A stretch of 64,000 nt of DNA from Schizochytrium sp. CCTCC M209059. Taxonomy: Eukaryota > Sar > Bigyra > Thraustochytrida > Thraustochytriidae. The notes under the pieces are model-generated. The model had not been told where the DNA came from, made no database searches, and worked only from the letters and a program-made list of their open reading frames with translations. Position 1 is the stretch's first letter; each line of letters starts with the position of its first letter. Location: the NCBI GenBank assembly GCA_000818945.1, contig KN805377.1:359051-423050 (forward strand). Reading direction: 5' to 3'. Shown here piece after piece: positions 10,379 to 19,829 of the stretch. Both the position numbers and the translations under genes were made by a program.

Positions 10379-10986
10379 TGAAGGAGGAATAGCGTTGATT
10401 ACTCTGCGGGCGTGGTAGTGATTGAGCACCTCACTGTGACCTTGTTGCCTGCTGTGCACGCTTTGACGCTACGCTCAGCCCTTACTTGTCACACCACGAC
10501 CAAACGTATAGTATAGTATAGTATAGTATGCTGAGTGAACATGTGCGAGCGTTGACAAAGGAGCAAATTGCAGGTCGCATCGATTCTGTGTCCGACGCAG
10601 AGATCTTCTACTATCTAGTCTGGCGAAGCATCGCCTTCAGTTTTACACAGCTGGAAGTCAACTTGGCAAGAGTCGAAAACCGATTTCTTTGTCGCTAGAA
10701 ACGGCTCAAATTTAGGTTTCAATGCCCATGGGCGAGAGAAAAAGCGTGCTTTTCAGACTCAAGTATACGCACATCTCCCACCCTTGCTTACTTTGTCATC
10801 TTCACTTGGTGCGTCATGAACGACGAGGTTACAATTCTTGCGCATTACCGACAAGCAGGATAAAGGGCACCCGTCGTCGAGGAGTGCGCTACGATCTACG
10901 ACCAATGCGGGTGCCCTTGATGGAAGAGTCAGAGGGCATTTACGATCTCGCCATTGCCTCCGCAATCCATTAATTTCGCATGCACC
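10379..10986. other. Intergenic region with short GTATA repeat
   Basis: This holds the presumed 3' UTR of the GT49-Stealth gene and the promoter of the following 7TM gene. A five-unit GTATA-type repeat sits at 10506-10530. No coding region is supported. Confidence 0.5.
10506..10530. repeat. GTATA microsatellite
   Basis: Five consecutive 5-bp units of GTATA, directly visible. Confidence 0.9.
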
Positions 10987-11901
10987 ATGGGTCTCGTCGC
11001 GAGTCGAACAGAGGCAGGTACGCGGCTCTTTCCGAACTTTAGCGCGCCATCGAACGTGCGCTCGCTCCGTGTACTTGCATTCACACTGAGCATAACATCG
11101 ACCATTATTTTCATTGTATGCATTGCAATCGTATTGCGCGCGACGCGAAAAGTGAAAGCTAAAGCGGGAGAAGCACTACGCGAGATGCTGGGCCAAGTCG
11201 TCGTGAGTCTCGCCACGGGGGCATGGGGCTTGGTATTTCTCAGTCTCGATGGAAACTGGCAGGGTTGCGCCATTGTCGGTTCTTTCGGGGCTGCTTTGTA
11301 CGTTGTGCAGCACTTTTTCTGCTACAGAGTGCTCGCTGTTCGCGCCATGGCTGTTCAAAACATCATGCCAAACGGGTATGTGACTCTACTCAATCTCGTG
11401 TGGTACGTCATTTACTCTTTGTTTGGGATTGCTCTTCTTACGATCATTGCCTTTTCTGGTAAACTCATGTATGCCGAGGAGTTTTGCATTGTTCGTCTGC
11501 ACAATCTCCTACCCATTCTGGGGGCAATCGCCGACTGCGCACTCTCGTTGACTTTGCTTTTTCTCTTTGTGTGGCCCGTCATGAGACAGTCGAGCGAAGT
11601 AGGCCACGTAGAGAGCGACCGTCGATCAAAGCAGTCGAACACCTTGCGCAAGCTTGCGCATGAAAACCTCGCGCTCTCGGCCATCCCCATTCCATCGACC
11701 ATGATGTTCATGTCGCTTCTTTCGGTGACCACGCGAGCAACATCGTACAACGAGGGCAACACGGAGTTTATCCCGTACATGGACCTCGTAGGCGGATTGA
11801 GCGATGAGCTCATCAATGCGTTTAGCAGCTTTGTGATGTTTCGCAAACTTCTCTTTCCGTCGCCCGGTGAATTGCACTTCCAAGGTCAAGCCCACGAATA
11901 G
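10987..11901 (+). CDS. Orphan seven-transmembrane protein
   Basis: The product is 304 residues from ATG 10987; the frame upstream offers only a TTG. I see about seven hydrophobic segments: near residues 30-52 (AFTLSITSTIIFIVCIAIVL), 65-88, 95-115, 130-155, 170-200, 230-250 and 262-285. The N-terminus is short, and a charged loop (SDRRSKQSNTLRK) lies between the fifth and sixth segments. The topology resembles a GPCR-type receptor, but I recognise no family signature such as DRY or NPxxY. It is not obviously related to the two EGF-7TM genes at 26.6-29.9 kb. Function is unknown. Confidence 0.75.
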   Translation: MGLVASRTEAGTRLFPNFSAPSNVRSLRVLAFTLSITSTIIFIVCIAIVLRATRKVKAKAGEALREMLGQVVVSLATGAWGLVFLSLDGNWQGCAIVGSFGAALYVVQHFFCYRVLAVRAMAVQNIMPNGYVTLLNLVWYVIYSLFGIALLTIIAFSGKLMYAEEFCIVRLHNLLPILGAIADCALSLTLLFLFVWPVMRQSSEVGHVESDRRSKQSNTLRKLAHENLALSAIPIPSTMMFMSLLSVTTRATSYNEGNTEFIPYMDLVGGLSDELINAFSSFVMFRKLLFPSPGELHFQGQAHE

Positions 11902-12353
11902 CGCGAACAAGCGCTGAAGACTAAACTCCTTTTTTTCATTTTCTTCTTTGGCGGGTGTGCACCGTCCGCGCGTGCAAGCGTGTGCACACGCGCAAACACC
12001 TAATCCCCCTTTCGCCCCCGCGCGTGGGCGCGACCGCGCGGTGGACGGGCAAGGAGGCGCGCAATACGCGAGCCAGCAACCCCCTCCCTCCCCTCGCCCC
12101 CTCTTTCTCCGCGCGGGCGCCGCCGCGACACGCCCTGTGCGCGTGCGCGCCCCGCGGAGAATGCGCTAAGGCCGCATCGCATCGCAGCCCAGTCTCTCTC
12201 TTCCTCGCCCTTCTTTCCCTCCCTCCCTCCCCTCGCCCGAGCCTCTCTCTCTCTCTCTCTCTCTCTCTGTCTGTCTGCTCTCTTGCTCCCTCTCCGCCGC
12301 ACCCGCTCGCCCTCGCCCTCGTCGCTCCCCTCGCCTCGTTTTCTGCCGCCGCC
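11902..12353. other. Leader region of the Roc-COR-TIR gene with CT-rich tracts
   Basis: The stretch is strongly pyrimidine-rich, with CTCCCT runs and a pure CT repeat at 12243-12268. It ends in GCCGCC directly before the ATG, a strong eukaryotic start context. The reading frame stays open upstream, but only because of low-complexity sequence. Confidence 0.6.
12243..12268. repeat. CT dinucleotide microsatellite
   Basis: Thirteen CT units in the presumed 5' leader, about 85 bp before the start codon. Confidence 0.9.
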
Positions 12354-15300
12354 ATGGGCCGCATCCAAGCCGTCGTGCACGGCGTGGCGCAGTCCGCCGA
12401 CCTCGTGCTGGCCGCCAGCGAGGACGCGTACTTGCGCGCCTGGAGCAAGAGGGACGGCGCCCTCGTCTTGGAGATGAAGACGCCCAACAACAAGGGGGCC
12501 CTCGCCGTGGCCGTGCAGGGCAAGCTGGCCGCCGTGGGGACTTTCGGGGGCGGCCTCTTCCTGGTCGACCTGGCCACCGCCTCCGTCCTGCACGCCCTCC
12601 GGGGCCACGCCGACGCCGTCCAGAGCGTCGTCTTCGACGGCGCCGAGGTCATCTCCGGCGGCGGCTCCGACGACCGGACCGTGCGCGTCTGGGACAAGAC
12701 CAGCGGCCGCGAGACCCTGAAGATCGACGCCTGGGGCGCGGTCTGGAGCGTCGCCGCCCACGAGGGCCTGCTCGTGGCCGGCCTGCAAGACCGCCATGTG
12801 CGCGTCTTCGACCGGGCCAGCGGCGGCGCGCGCCACGTCCTCAGGGAGGCCTCGGGCTCGGTCTTCGCGGTCGCCATCGACGCGCAGCGCATGGTGACCG
12901 GGGCCGACGACAGCAAGGTGCGGGTCTACGCCGTGCCCTCCTTCGAGCTCGGCCTCGTCCTCGAAGGGCACACCCACTGGGTCCGCGCTGTCGCGCTCCG
13001 GGGAGACCGCATCGCGAGCGGGTCCAGCGACAGCACGGTCAGGCTCTGGGACGCGCGCAGCGGAGACGCGCTGCACGTCTTGCGGGGGCACTCCAAGTAC
13101 GTGAACTCGGTCTCCCTCGCGGGGGCGGAGATCGCGAGCGGGGCCGACGACCAGAGCGTGCGCGTCTGGGACGCGGAGACGGGCGCCTCGACGCGCGTGC
13201 TGGACGGCGCGGAGGCCGTGCGGCGCGTCGAGGAGGTGCTCGGCGGCCCCGCGACCACTGCGGCGGTGGAGGAGGCGCTCAAGGCGGCGCTGGCGAACGG
13301 GGACCCCGCGGAGCTGGGCCGCGGCAAGCTCATGGTCGTCGGCCAGGGCGCCGCCGGCAAGACGTCCACGGTGCGCTCGCTGCTGGGCATGGAGCCCGTG
13401 GCGGAGCACCTCTCCACGGTGGGCGTCGAGCTCACGCGCACCGATGCAGAGTCGTGGCGTGAAGAGGAATTCGACAGCGGGTTTGAACGCCAGACGTACC
13501 GCGTGGCGGCGCTGCGCATGGCCGCGCAGGAGCAAGCGGCGAGCAAGAGGCGGCAATCGCTGCCCAGGCGCGTGTCTCGCGGCATTGTAGACGTCGTACG
13601 TCGACGTTCTTCTGCGACGCAGCCCTTCGTCGCAGAGGTGCAGGTGGAGCTTGTGCCCGAGGCCGAGATGGCGCAGCGGTTCGAATACGCGGAGATCGAG
13701 GATATGGCCGGCCAGACGCAGTCGGGCCAGAAGATCAAGTTCACGATCTGGGACTATGCAGGTCAGGACGTCTTTTACGCGCTGCACCACATTTTCCTCA
13801 CGCGCGAGGGCGGCGTCTTCATGCTCGTCTTTGACATGCAGGAACTTCTCACCGAGCAAAACAAAGCTTTGGAGTATCTGCGCTTTTGGCTCAACTCGAT
13901 CAAGCTGCACGCGCCCAAAGCCCCTGTTCTTTTGGTCGCAACGCATTACGATCAAGCTTCCGGCAGACTGCAAGACGTGGAGAAAATTCTCCAGTCCCTC
14001 TTTCGTAAGCTGCGCGGAATCAAACTGGTAAAAAACGGTGGGGCTCGGCTGAGTTTTTTCCCCATTGATAACATGAGTCCCGCCGCAAACCGTGCTGCCG
14101 ATCTGCGCGCTGCTGTGGAGAAAGCGGCTTCCAAACTTGAGGCTGTGTCGCAAAAGATCTCCCTGCGCTGGCTCAAGGTCTTGGATGATCTCATGAAAAG
14201 GAACTGCGACCACGTTCCCTTTGCCAAAGTACAGGAGTTGGCAACCAAGTACCACGCCGGCGACCAGACAGACGAGCTGCTCAATTTTTTCCACGAGCTC
14301 GGTATGCTTGTGCATCTGCGCGCCACCGACACCCTGCACGACAAGGTCGTGCTAAACCCACAGTGGCTTTTGGACAAGCTGGCCCGAGTCATCGCGGACG
14401 AGATCCACGTCCAAGACATTTACTACGACGAGCGGCTGTCCGACCTCGAGCTTGAGGACGACTTTGCGCTCCTGCGTCACAAGGGCATTGGTTCCCGCGC
14501 CTTGCTCAAGTTCCTTTGGGACGATGAAGAAGTCGAATATCTTGTGGAGTTCATGCGCGGCGCCATGCTACTGTCAAACTGGGATTTTCCGGAGGATGCC
14601 TTCACGTCGGACCGTCAAGGCGAGCCGCTCTATCTGGTAAGCAGTCTGCTCAAGAACTCGACCGACGCTGATCTTGCCGCAGAGATTGCGAACATGGACC
14701 CCGGTCTGACATGCGTTCTGGACTTTTCCAAATTTTTCCTCCCGGACGGCGTCTTTGCGCGCCTGCTCTCGCTTTGCGCTCAGTACAGTGGAGATGTCGG
14801 GGCCATTGCACGCGCACCTCAGCTTGCAGGCAATCAGGCCATAGTCCGCTTTGGTCTTTCTGTATTTGCACTTGAGCAGATTCAGGACAAGATTTGGATC
14901 TGCGTTGAGCGCGACTCCAGAGAGCCAGCAAGTACGCTGAAGATGTTGGTGAGTATGTTCCGAGGCGCCCGTGACGCAGTCTTTCAAGATTTGCCATGGG
15001 AGCTCCTTCTTCAGTCGCCGAAAAATGCGTCCGTTATGGTCGCGTATGACACAGTTGCCCGGGCACGCACGTCTCGCGTAGCTTTTGTCGAGTCCATTGG
15101 CACCAAAAATGCCAGTGTTGCCGAATTCGAGCCGTTCTTCAAAGATGGCTCGTTGACGGAGGATGAGAGAGACACGGGTGAGATTGAAAAAGCAGATTTG
15201 CCGTTGGCTCCTGGCTTGGAGTATCACGTCTTCTTGAGCCACAAGCAGCTCGAGGCCGGTGACGCATGCAATCTCATGGCCGAGAAGCTCGTTAATCGCG

Positions 15301-15659
15301 GACTCAAAGTTTGGGTCGACCAGCGAACAGAGGGCAACCTCACCCCGGAAAAGATGCGAGCTGGAATCCAGGCGTCGAAATGCTACCTGCTCTTTTTGAG
15401 TAAGACTGTCTTCAAATCCGAGATGGTTTGCATGGAGCTTGACACGGCCTTGCGAGCCAAAAAGCCCATTTTGCTCGTGCACGAGAGTGATCCCAATCGC
15501 GTGGGATTCGCTACATTCAAGACATACTTTGACACAGTCCCCGAGTCAGCCAGGCACATTTTCGATCTCAGCGAGTCTATGGCCTTTCAGCGTCGCCTCT
15601 ACCTAACCGAAGGCTTTTACAATGAGCTCATCAATCGCATCGGCGCCAGTGGGCCATAA
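12354..15659 (+). CDS. WD40-Roc-COR-TIR protein (ROCO-type GTPase with C-terminal TIR domain)
   Basis: The product is 1101 residues from ATG 12354, which has the context GCCGCCATGG. Residues 1-300 hold about seven WD40 blades with repeated GH....VWD patterns (VRVWDKTSG, VRLWDARSG, VRVWDAETG). A Roc GTPase domain follows, with P-loop VVGQGAAGKTS near 322-332, switch II DYAGQD near 467, and THYD as guanine-specificity motif. About 90 residues including an Arg-rich stretch are inserted between P-loop and switch II. A COR-like region covers about 590-860 and contains VVLNPQWLLDKLARVI. The TIR domain starts at YHVFLSHKQ (about 957) and includes SEMVCMEL near 1022-1029, whose Glu is in register with the catalytic Glu of NADase TIRs. 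A sensor-switch-effector role is inferred from LRRK/ROCO and STAND proteins. WD40 replaces the usual LRR sensor. Confidence 0.92.
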   Translation: MGRIQAVVHGVAQSADLVLAASEDAYLRAWSKRDGALVLEMKTPNNKGALAVAVQGKLAAVGTFGGGLFLVDLATASVLHALRGHADAVQSVVFDGAEVISGGGSDDRTVRVWDKTSGRETLKIDAWGAVWSVAAHEGLLVAGLQDRHVRVFDRASGGARHVLREASGSVFAVAIDAQRMVTGADDSKVRVYAVPSFELGLVLEGHTHWVRAVALRGDRIASGSSDSTVRLWDARSGDALHVLRGHSKYVNSVSLAGAEIASGADDQSVRVWDAETGASTRVLDGAEAVRRVEEVLGGPATTAAVEEALKAALANGDPAELGRGKLMVVGQGAAGKTSTVRSLLGMEPVAEHLSTVGVELTRTDAESWREEEFDSGFERQTYRVAALRMAAQEQAASKRRQSLPRRVSRGIVDVVRRRSSATQPFVAEVQVELVPEAEMAQRFEYAEIEDMAGQTQSGQKIKFTIWDYAGQDVFYALHHIFLTREGGVFMLVFDMQELLTEQNKALEYLRFWLNSIKLHAPKAPVLLVATHYDQASGRLQDVEKILQSLFRKLRGIKLVKNGGARLSFFPIDNMSPAANRAADLRAAVEKAASKLEAVSQKISLRWLKVLDDLMKRNCDHVPFAKVQELATKYHAGDQTDELLNFFHELGMLVHLRATDTLHDKVVLNPQWLLDKLARVIADEIHVQDIYYDERLSDLELEDDFALLRHKGIGSRALLKFLWDDEEVEYLVEFMRGAMLLSNWDFPEDAFTSDRQGEPLYLVSSLLKNSTDADLAAEIANMDPGLTCVLDFSKFFLPDGVFARLLSLCAQYSGDVGAIARAPQLAGNQAIVRFGLSVFALEQIQDKIWICVERDSREPASTLKMLVSMFRGARDAVFQDLPWELLLQSPKNASVMVAYDTVARARTSRVAFVESIGTKNASVAEFEPFFKDGSLTEDERDTGEIEKADLPLAPGLEYHVFLSHKQLEAGDACNLMAEKLVNRGLKVWVDQRTEGNLTPEKMRAGIQASKCYLLFLSKTVFKSEMVCMELDTALRAKKPILLVHESDPNRVGFATFKTYFDTVPESARHIFDLSESMAFQRRLYLTEGFYNELINRIGASGP

Positions 15660-16529
15660 ACACTTGAGAATATAAACATATTTAATTTGCAATATCTACC
15701 TTTGTACGTAGTCGTCTAAAGTGCTGGTCATTTGCAGGTACTTTGCTTTGTTTCGGAAACGAATAGATTATGTGCTGACTGGTCGTCTCATCGAGTTGGC
15801 ATTTCGGAAAGAAGTTTTCCGATTCTCTCTCCAGGCGAAAAGAAGAGAATTGTCGCATAAAGAGTTGGCCAGCGATATACAAGCCTTCGAACTGACCTTC
15901 GTGTTCCCAGCCCATCTCCGCTCAAACAGCCTCTGTCTGTTCGCGCAATGCTCGGAGTGCGCATGTGGTCGCATGGTTCTCTCGAGAGAACGGGTCGTGC
16001 GCGCGGCGCCGCGGCCGTGCCAGCCGGAACGCTACAGCGCGCCTAGAGGGCCCCGCAAGAACAGTAAAGGGCCCTCGCAACTGAAACATGTCATTTGTCC
16101 GTGTTGCGCGCCCCCCGCGCAAGTGGAGCTAGCCCATGGCGAGTTGGCCCTGCCTTTTTTTTTTTCCTTTTTTTTTTTTTCCATTTTTTCAATTTTCAAA
16201 CTCGAATCGCCGGCCCGGAAGACGAGAAGAGCGCGCACGAGAGCGCGAGCGCGAGCGCGAGCGGGAGCAAGCAGGCAAGCAAGCAGGAGCGCGAGCTTGA
16301 CGCGAGCTGCGCGAGAGCGAGCTTGACGCGGTGCACGTCGGCACGTCCGTCCGCAGGCGGCCCCGGGGCTTTCTTGCAGGGAGGGAGTTCGGGCGCGCGA
16401 GCGCGGTGGAGCCCTCGTCCGTCAGCCCAACGACCATCGCGCGGATCCGGCTCATCGATCCCGAGGCGGAGCGCGCGCGCGCGCGAAGGGCGACGCGGCG
16501 GCGCGGCGGCGCGGCAGGAGGAAGGCAAG
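15660..16529. other. Intergenic region with T-tracts and AGC-rich leader
   Basis: The stretch contains the 3' flank of the Roc-COR-TIR gene, two long T-tracts near 16155-16190, and a GCAAGCAAGCAGG-type tract near 16265-16290 before the MND1 start. No coding region is supported. The upstream part of the open frame entering MND1 is low-complexity. Confidence 0.5.
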
Positions 16530-17174
16530 ATGGGGAAGCGCGGGCTCTCGCTAGAGGAGAAGAAGGAGCGGATCAAGGGTATCCTTCAGGAGAAAAAGGA
16601 GCCCTTCACGCTAAAGCAGATTGAAAAAGTTGGGGCCAAGGCCGGCGTGGCGCAAATGTCCATCAAGGGCGTGCTCGAGGAGATGGTCAGCGACAACTTG
16701 GTCTGCATGGACAAGATCGGGTCGACGAACTGGTTCTGGTCTTTTCCAAGCGAACAAAAGGCCGGCCTGCAGGCAAAGCTCAAACGCACGACCGAGGAGC
16801 TTCAGGTCACCAAGGAGAGCGTCGCCAAGGCGCGCGCCGAGAAAGTGGCCCTGCTCGCCGCTCGCGTTCCGAGCGAGTTGCGTCAGGCCAAGCTGGCCGA
16901 ACTCGCTGAGCTCCGGCAAAAGGCCGCTGCCACGGCCGAAGATCTTGGCAAGCTCCGCGAGAACGATCCGGCGCAAATGGTCGAGCTTGTTCGCAAGATC
17001 GACGTCTGCAAGGAAGCTGCCAATCGCTGGACCGACAACACCTGGACATTGATGGACTATGTGCGCAAAAAGTATGGAAAACAAAAGAAGGAGGTCATGC
17101 AATGGCTCGAAATGAAGGACGACTTTGACTACCCTGTTTTCACGCAGCCCAAGAAGCGCGCGCGCAAAGCCTGA
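16530..17174 (+). CDS. MND1: Meiotic nuclear division protein 1 homologue
   Basis: The product is 214 residues from ATG 16530, close to the usual length of about 205. It opens with the family-typical MGKRGLSLEEKKERI. A winged-helix-like region then runs to about residue 75 (FTLKQIEKVGAKAGV, ending in NWFWSFPSE). A long coiled coil covers about 75-165. The C-terminal part with WTDNTWTLMDYVRKKY is conserved, and the end is basic (KKRARKA). MND1 partners HOP2 to stimulate DMC1/RAD51 strand exchange in meiosis, in the nucleus. Its presence suggests the organism keeps meiotic machinery. No intron is needed. Confidence is high. Confidence 0.95.
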   Translation: MGKRGLSLEEKKERIKGILQEKKEPFTLKQIEKVGAKAGVAQMSIKGVLEEMVSDNLVCMDKIGSTNWFWSFPSEQKAGLQAKLKRTTEELQVTKESVAKARAEKVALLAARVPSELRQAKLAELAELRQKAAATAEDLGKLRENDPAQMVELVRKIDVCKEAANRWTDNTWTLMDYVRKKYGKQKKEVMQWLEMKDDFDYPVFTQPKKRARKA

Positions 17175-17414
17175 TCAATCAAGCAGACAGACAGACAAAC
17201 AGACAAAGGCCAATGGCCACAACAATTTGACACGCATGGACTCCTGCCCCTTTCCCTTTTTTCTTTACATGACCTCCCACTGTTCACCGACAACGTTCAA
17301 AAAAAGAATTCCAATCACATTGAAAGAAATGAACCTGTGATCAATTTTACTTCATCCACCAGAAATGTTTTGTCCTCTTCTTATTCTTCTGCACATATGG
17401 CATATATGATCCAT

Positions 17415-19298
17415 CTACGAAGATGTCCCCGAGGCCCCGGCTGCAGCAGCGCGCAGCTGTCGAATCTCGCGAAGCATTGCTTCGGCTTCCTTCTTCTCGG
17501 GACGACCCGCGTAATCGAGAAGCTGCTCGCAAAATCGCTCCGCCTGAGGAAGATCAATTTCATCCTTGAGATAGTACCCTGCAAGAAATCGGAGGGCCTC
17601 CACAGCGTCTTGACCACCCATAGCGTCCTCGGCTTCACGACGGGCCAAGTGCTTTTTGTAGTAGTACGCCGCCTGCTCACGATCCTGGAGATTTTCGGCA
17701 TACAGTGAGGCAAGGCGCTGCGCCGCGATACCTTCGCGATCGTTGTGACATTCCGCTCGCTTATAACACTTGATAGCTTCCTTGGTACGATGTAATTTCT
17801 CGTAGCAACCTGCCAATGCTGCCCACATGCGTGCATCATACGGCCGCAACGTCGTGGCTTTCCGGTAGTAATGGAGCGCGTAAAAGTACATGAGCAAAAT
17901 CTCATAGGTCTGACCCAAACCATACCATGCCCTGTAATCGCGCGGGTTAATGTCCACGGCGCTACGGTACGCCTCAATAGCGGCTTCCGTGTTTTTCATC
18001 TCGACATGTTCATGTCCAGCCAGGGTCCATGCGGACAGGTACCGACGATTCAGTCGAAGCGCACGCTTAAAGTACAGGACGGCACGCTCATGCTGCGCCT
18101 TGAGACTGTAGTAGTTACCCACGATGCAACAGGTTTCGGGCCTGTACTTGTTGCTGCGCACAGCCATGTGAGCCAGGTAGCTGAGCTCTGCCTTGCACTC
18201 TTTGACGTAGAGAATGTTTGAATACGTGTCCATATTCTGCAGACGGTGCGGGTCGCGCGCAATGAGAAGTTCAAAGTGCTCTTGCGCTTCGTCAAAGTTC
18301 CGCAAATTGTACTGTGCCAAGGCTTGTTGCGCAAGCAGATACGAAGAGCGCGGAAACATGTCGGCAAGATCGGTGAGAATCTCCATGGCCTCTTGGTTCT
18401 GTTGCAGTTCGAGCGCCAAGTGAGCGCGAAAGAACCCTGTCATCCAATGCTCAGGGAGCCGCAGCTGGTCAAGATCTTCCTTTTCGCTGCATAGCGAAGC
18501 GAGATCGAGCCATGCCGACCAGAGCAGGGGCTCCTTGGAAACGGCCTCGGCCAGCGCACGCCGGGCGGGGCCCTTGGCCTGCATCTCTTTGAGGACGACG
18601 CCATATATGTACAAAATGTAGCCGTCCATGGCACCTTCCGTGTGCAGCGGCGCCAACTCCGTGCGCAAGAGGCGCAAATTGCCATTTCGAATTTGGCATT
18701 GTTCGAGCGGGTCTGCGACCTCGCAAATTTCCTCCTCCTTGCGTTTTTCGCCCACCATGTACAGCGAATAGGCCCATAGGAAGATTTCCTTGGCATTCTG
18801 ACTCTTGGGCAGCAACCCATCGCTGCTGAGATGCTGCGCACATCGGTCAAGTTCGTCCAGGTCAAACATGGACTTGGCAATGAGAAGACTGTCCGTGTCA
18901 GCCGTGTCAGCAGCGGCTGCAGCCCACAATTCTCCACCCAAGCTTCCTCTCGATTTACGGCGCTGCCTGCTGCTGCCCGAAGCCGCAGACGAGGACGTCG
19001 ACGACGATAACGACGACGACGATGACGATGACGACGACGAAGCCGTTCCCGAGATCGGCATCTGCTTCACGCCCATTTGCGAAGGATGCTCATCCATGGC
19101 GGGGTCGACGGCTTGCGCCCAGGGTCGCGCGGCCGGGACCACAAAGCCCTCCGCGATTCCATTGAGCAACTCCGCGAGCCAGAGGCTGCTCTTCTTCAGG
19201 CCGCGCGTGGACGTCGCCCGGATCGCCATGCGCAGCGACGCGCGGACCTCATGTTCATGCCACATCCGCGGCGCCTCCTCGGCGTCCGCGCCAGACAT
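17415..19298 (-). CDS. APC8: Anaphase-promoting complex subunit 8 (CDC23-like) TPR protein
   Basis: The product is 627 residues from ATG 19298. A further in-frame ATG lies 64 codons upstream, but that stretch is Arg/Ala/Ser low-complexity. The N-terminal segment (residues 10-60) resembles the APC8 helical start. A Ser-rich run at about 85-105 precedes the TPR array at about 240-600. Hallmarks include PETCCIVGNYYSLK, HEHVEMKNTEAAIEAYR, AWYGLGQTYE, and a string of TPRs on the C-terminal side, as in CDC23. APC8 is a scaffold TPR subunit of the ubiquitin ligase that drives anaphase. It is divergent from the SAPS gene. Confidence 0.93.
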   Translation of the reverse strand: MSGADAEEAPRMWHEHEVRASLRMAIRATSTRGLKKSSLWLAELLNGIAEGFVVPAARPWAQAVDPAMDEHPSQMGVKQMPISGTASSSSSSSSSSLSSSTSSSAASGSSRQRRKSRGSLGGELWAAAAADTADTDSLLIAKSMFDLDELDRCAQHLSSDGLLPKSQNAKEIFLWAYSLYMVGEKRKEEEICEVADPLEQCQIRNGNLRLLRTELAPLHTEGAMDGYILYIYGVVLKEMQAKGPARRALAEAVSKEPLLWSAWLDLASLCSEKEDLDQLRLPEHWMTGFFRAHLALELQQNQEAMEILTDLADMFPRSSYLLAQQALAQYNLRNFDEAQEHFELLIARDPHRLQNMDTYSNILYVKECKAELSYLAHMAVRSNKYRPETCCIVGNYYSLKAQHERAVLYFKRALRLNRRYLSAWTLAGHEHVEMKNTEAAIEAYRSAVDINPRDYRAWYGLGQTYEILLMYFYALHYYRKATTLRPYDARMWAALAGCYEKLHRTKEAIKCYKRAECHNDREGIAAQRLASLYAENLQDREQAAYYYKKHLARREAEDAMGGQDAVEALRFLAGYYLKDEIDLPQAERFCEQLLDYAGRPEKKEAEAMLREIRQLRAAAAGASGTSS

Positions 19299-19829
19299 CG
19301 TTCCCCGCTCTCCCCGCCCCTCGCTGCGAGCCCCTCTCGCGCTCCCACGCTCCCGTGCGCTCGCGTCGCCCGCCCGCTCGCCGTCGCGACGGTTGTTGCT
19401 CGCTTTGCTCAGCTTGCTCGCCTTGGACGCTCGCCTCCGCCTCTCTCTGTTAACAGAACGAGGCTCGAGTTTGGCCCACTTGCGGCGCATTCTGCACTTA
19501 CGCGCGGCCGTTTATCCCACTTGCGGAGGCGCTATAGCGCACTTGCGCCGCTGCGCCCGCCGCCGCTGCCCGCCGGCCCAGCCCCGCCCAGCCCAGCCCG
19601 CTGACCAAAGCAGACTCGACTCGACTTAGACGGAGGCCGCGGGAGGGCTCGGCGGAGACAGGGCAGCGAGCGGCCGCCGCCCGAGCAAGCGGGCGCCCGC
19701 GCGAGCCGCGCGGACCGAGGTGCGCGAGTGGTCTGGTCTACGTGGCTGTCTGGTCGAATCCAGCTATCTTTTGGGCACGCAGAGACAGACCCCCAAGCGA
19801 GCCCGCGCGTCGCGTCCGCGCCAGCGAGG
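19299..19829. promoter_or_regulatory. Divergent intergenic region between APC8 and the SAPS gene
   Basis: These 531 bp separate two divergent starts, so they should carry both promoters. The APC8-side leader, read on the minus strand, contains GCGAGCAAGCTGAGCAAAGC, an AGC-rich tract like those before other genes here. Extremely GC-rich with CCCGCCCAGCC-type blocks. No TATA-like box was recognised. Confidence 0.45.

Noticed and set aside
11955..12353. In-frame N-terminal extension of the WD40-Roc-COR-TIR protein
   Set aside because: It contains no ATG and is CT-repeat low-complexity; ATG 12354 has a perfect context.
12000..14339. Very long antisense open frame across the WD40-Roc-COR-TIR gene
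   Set aside because: It has no domain and follows from high GC at third codon positions in the sense gene.
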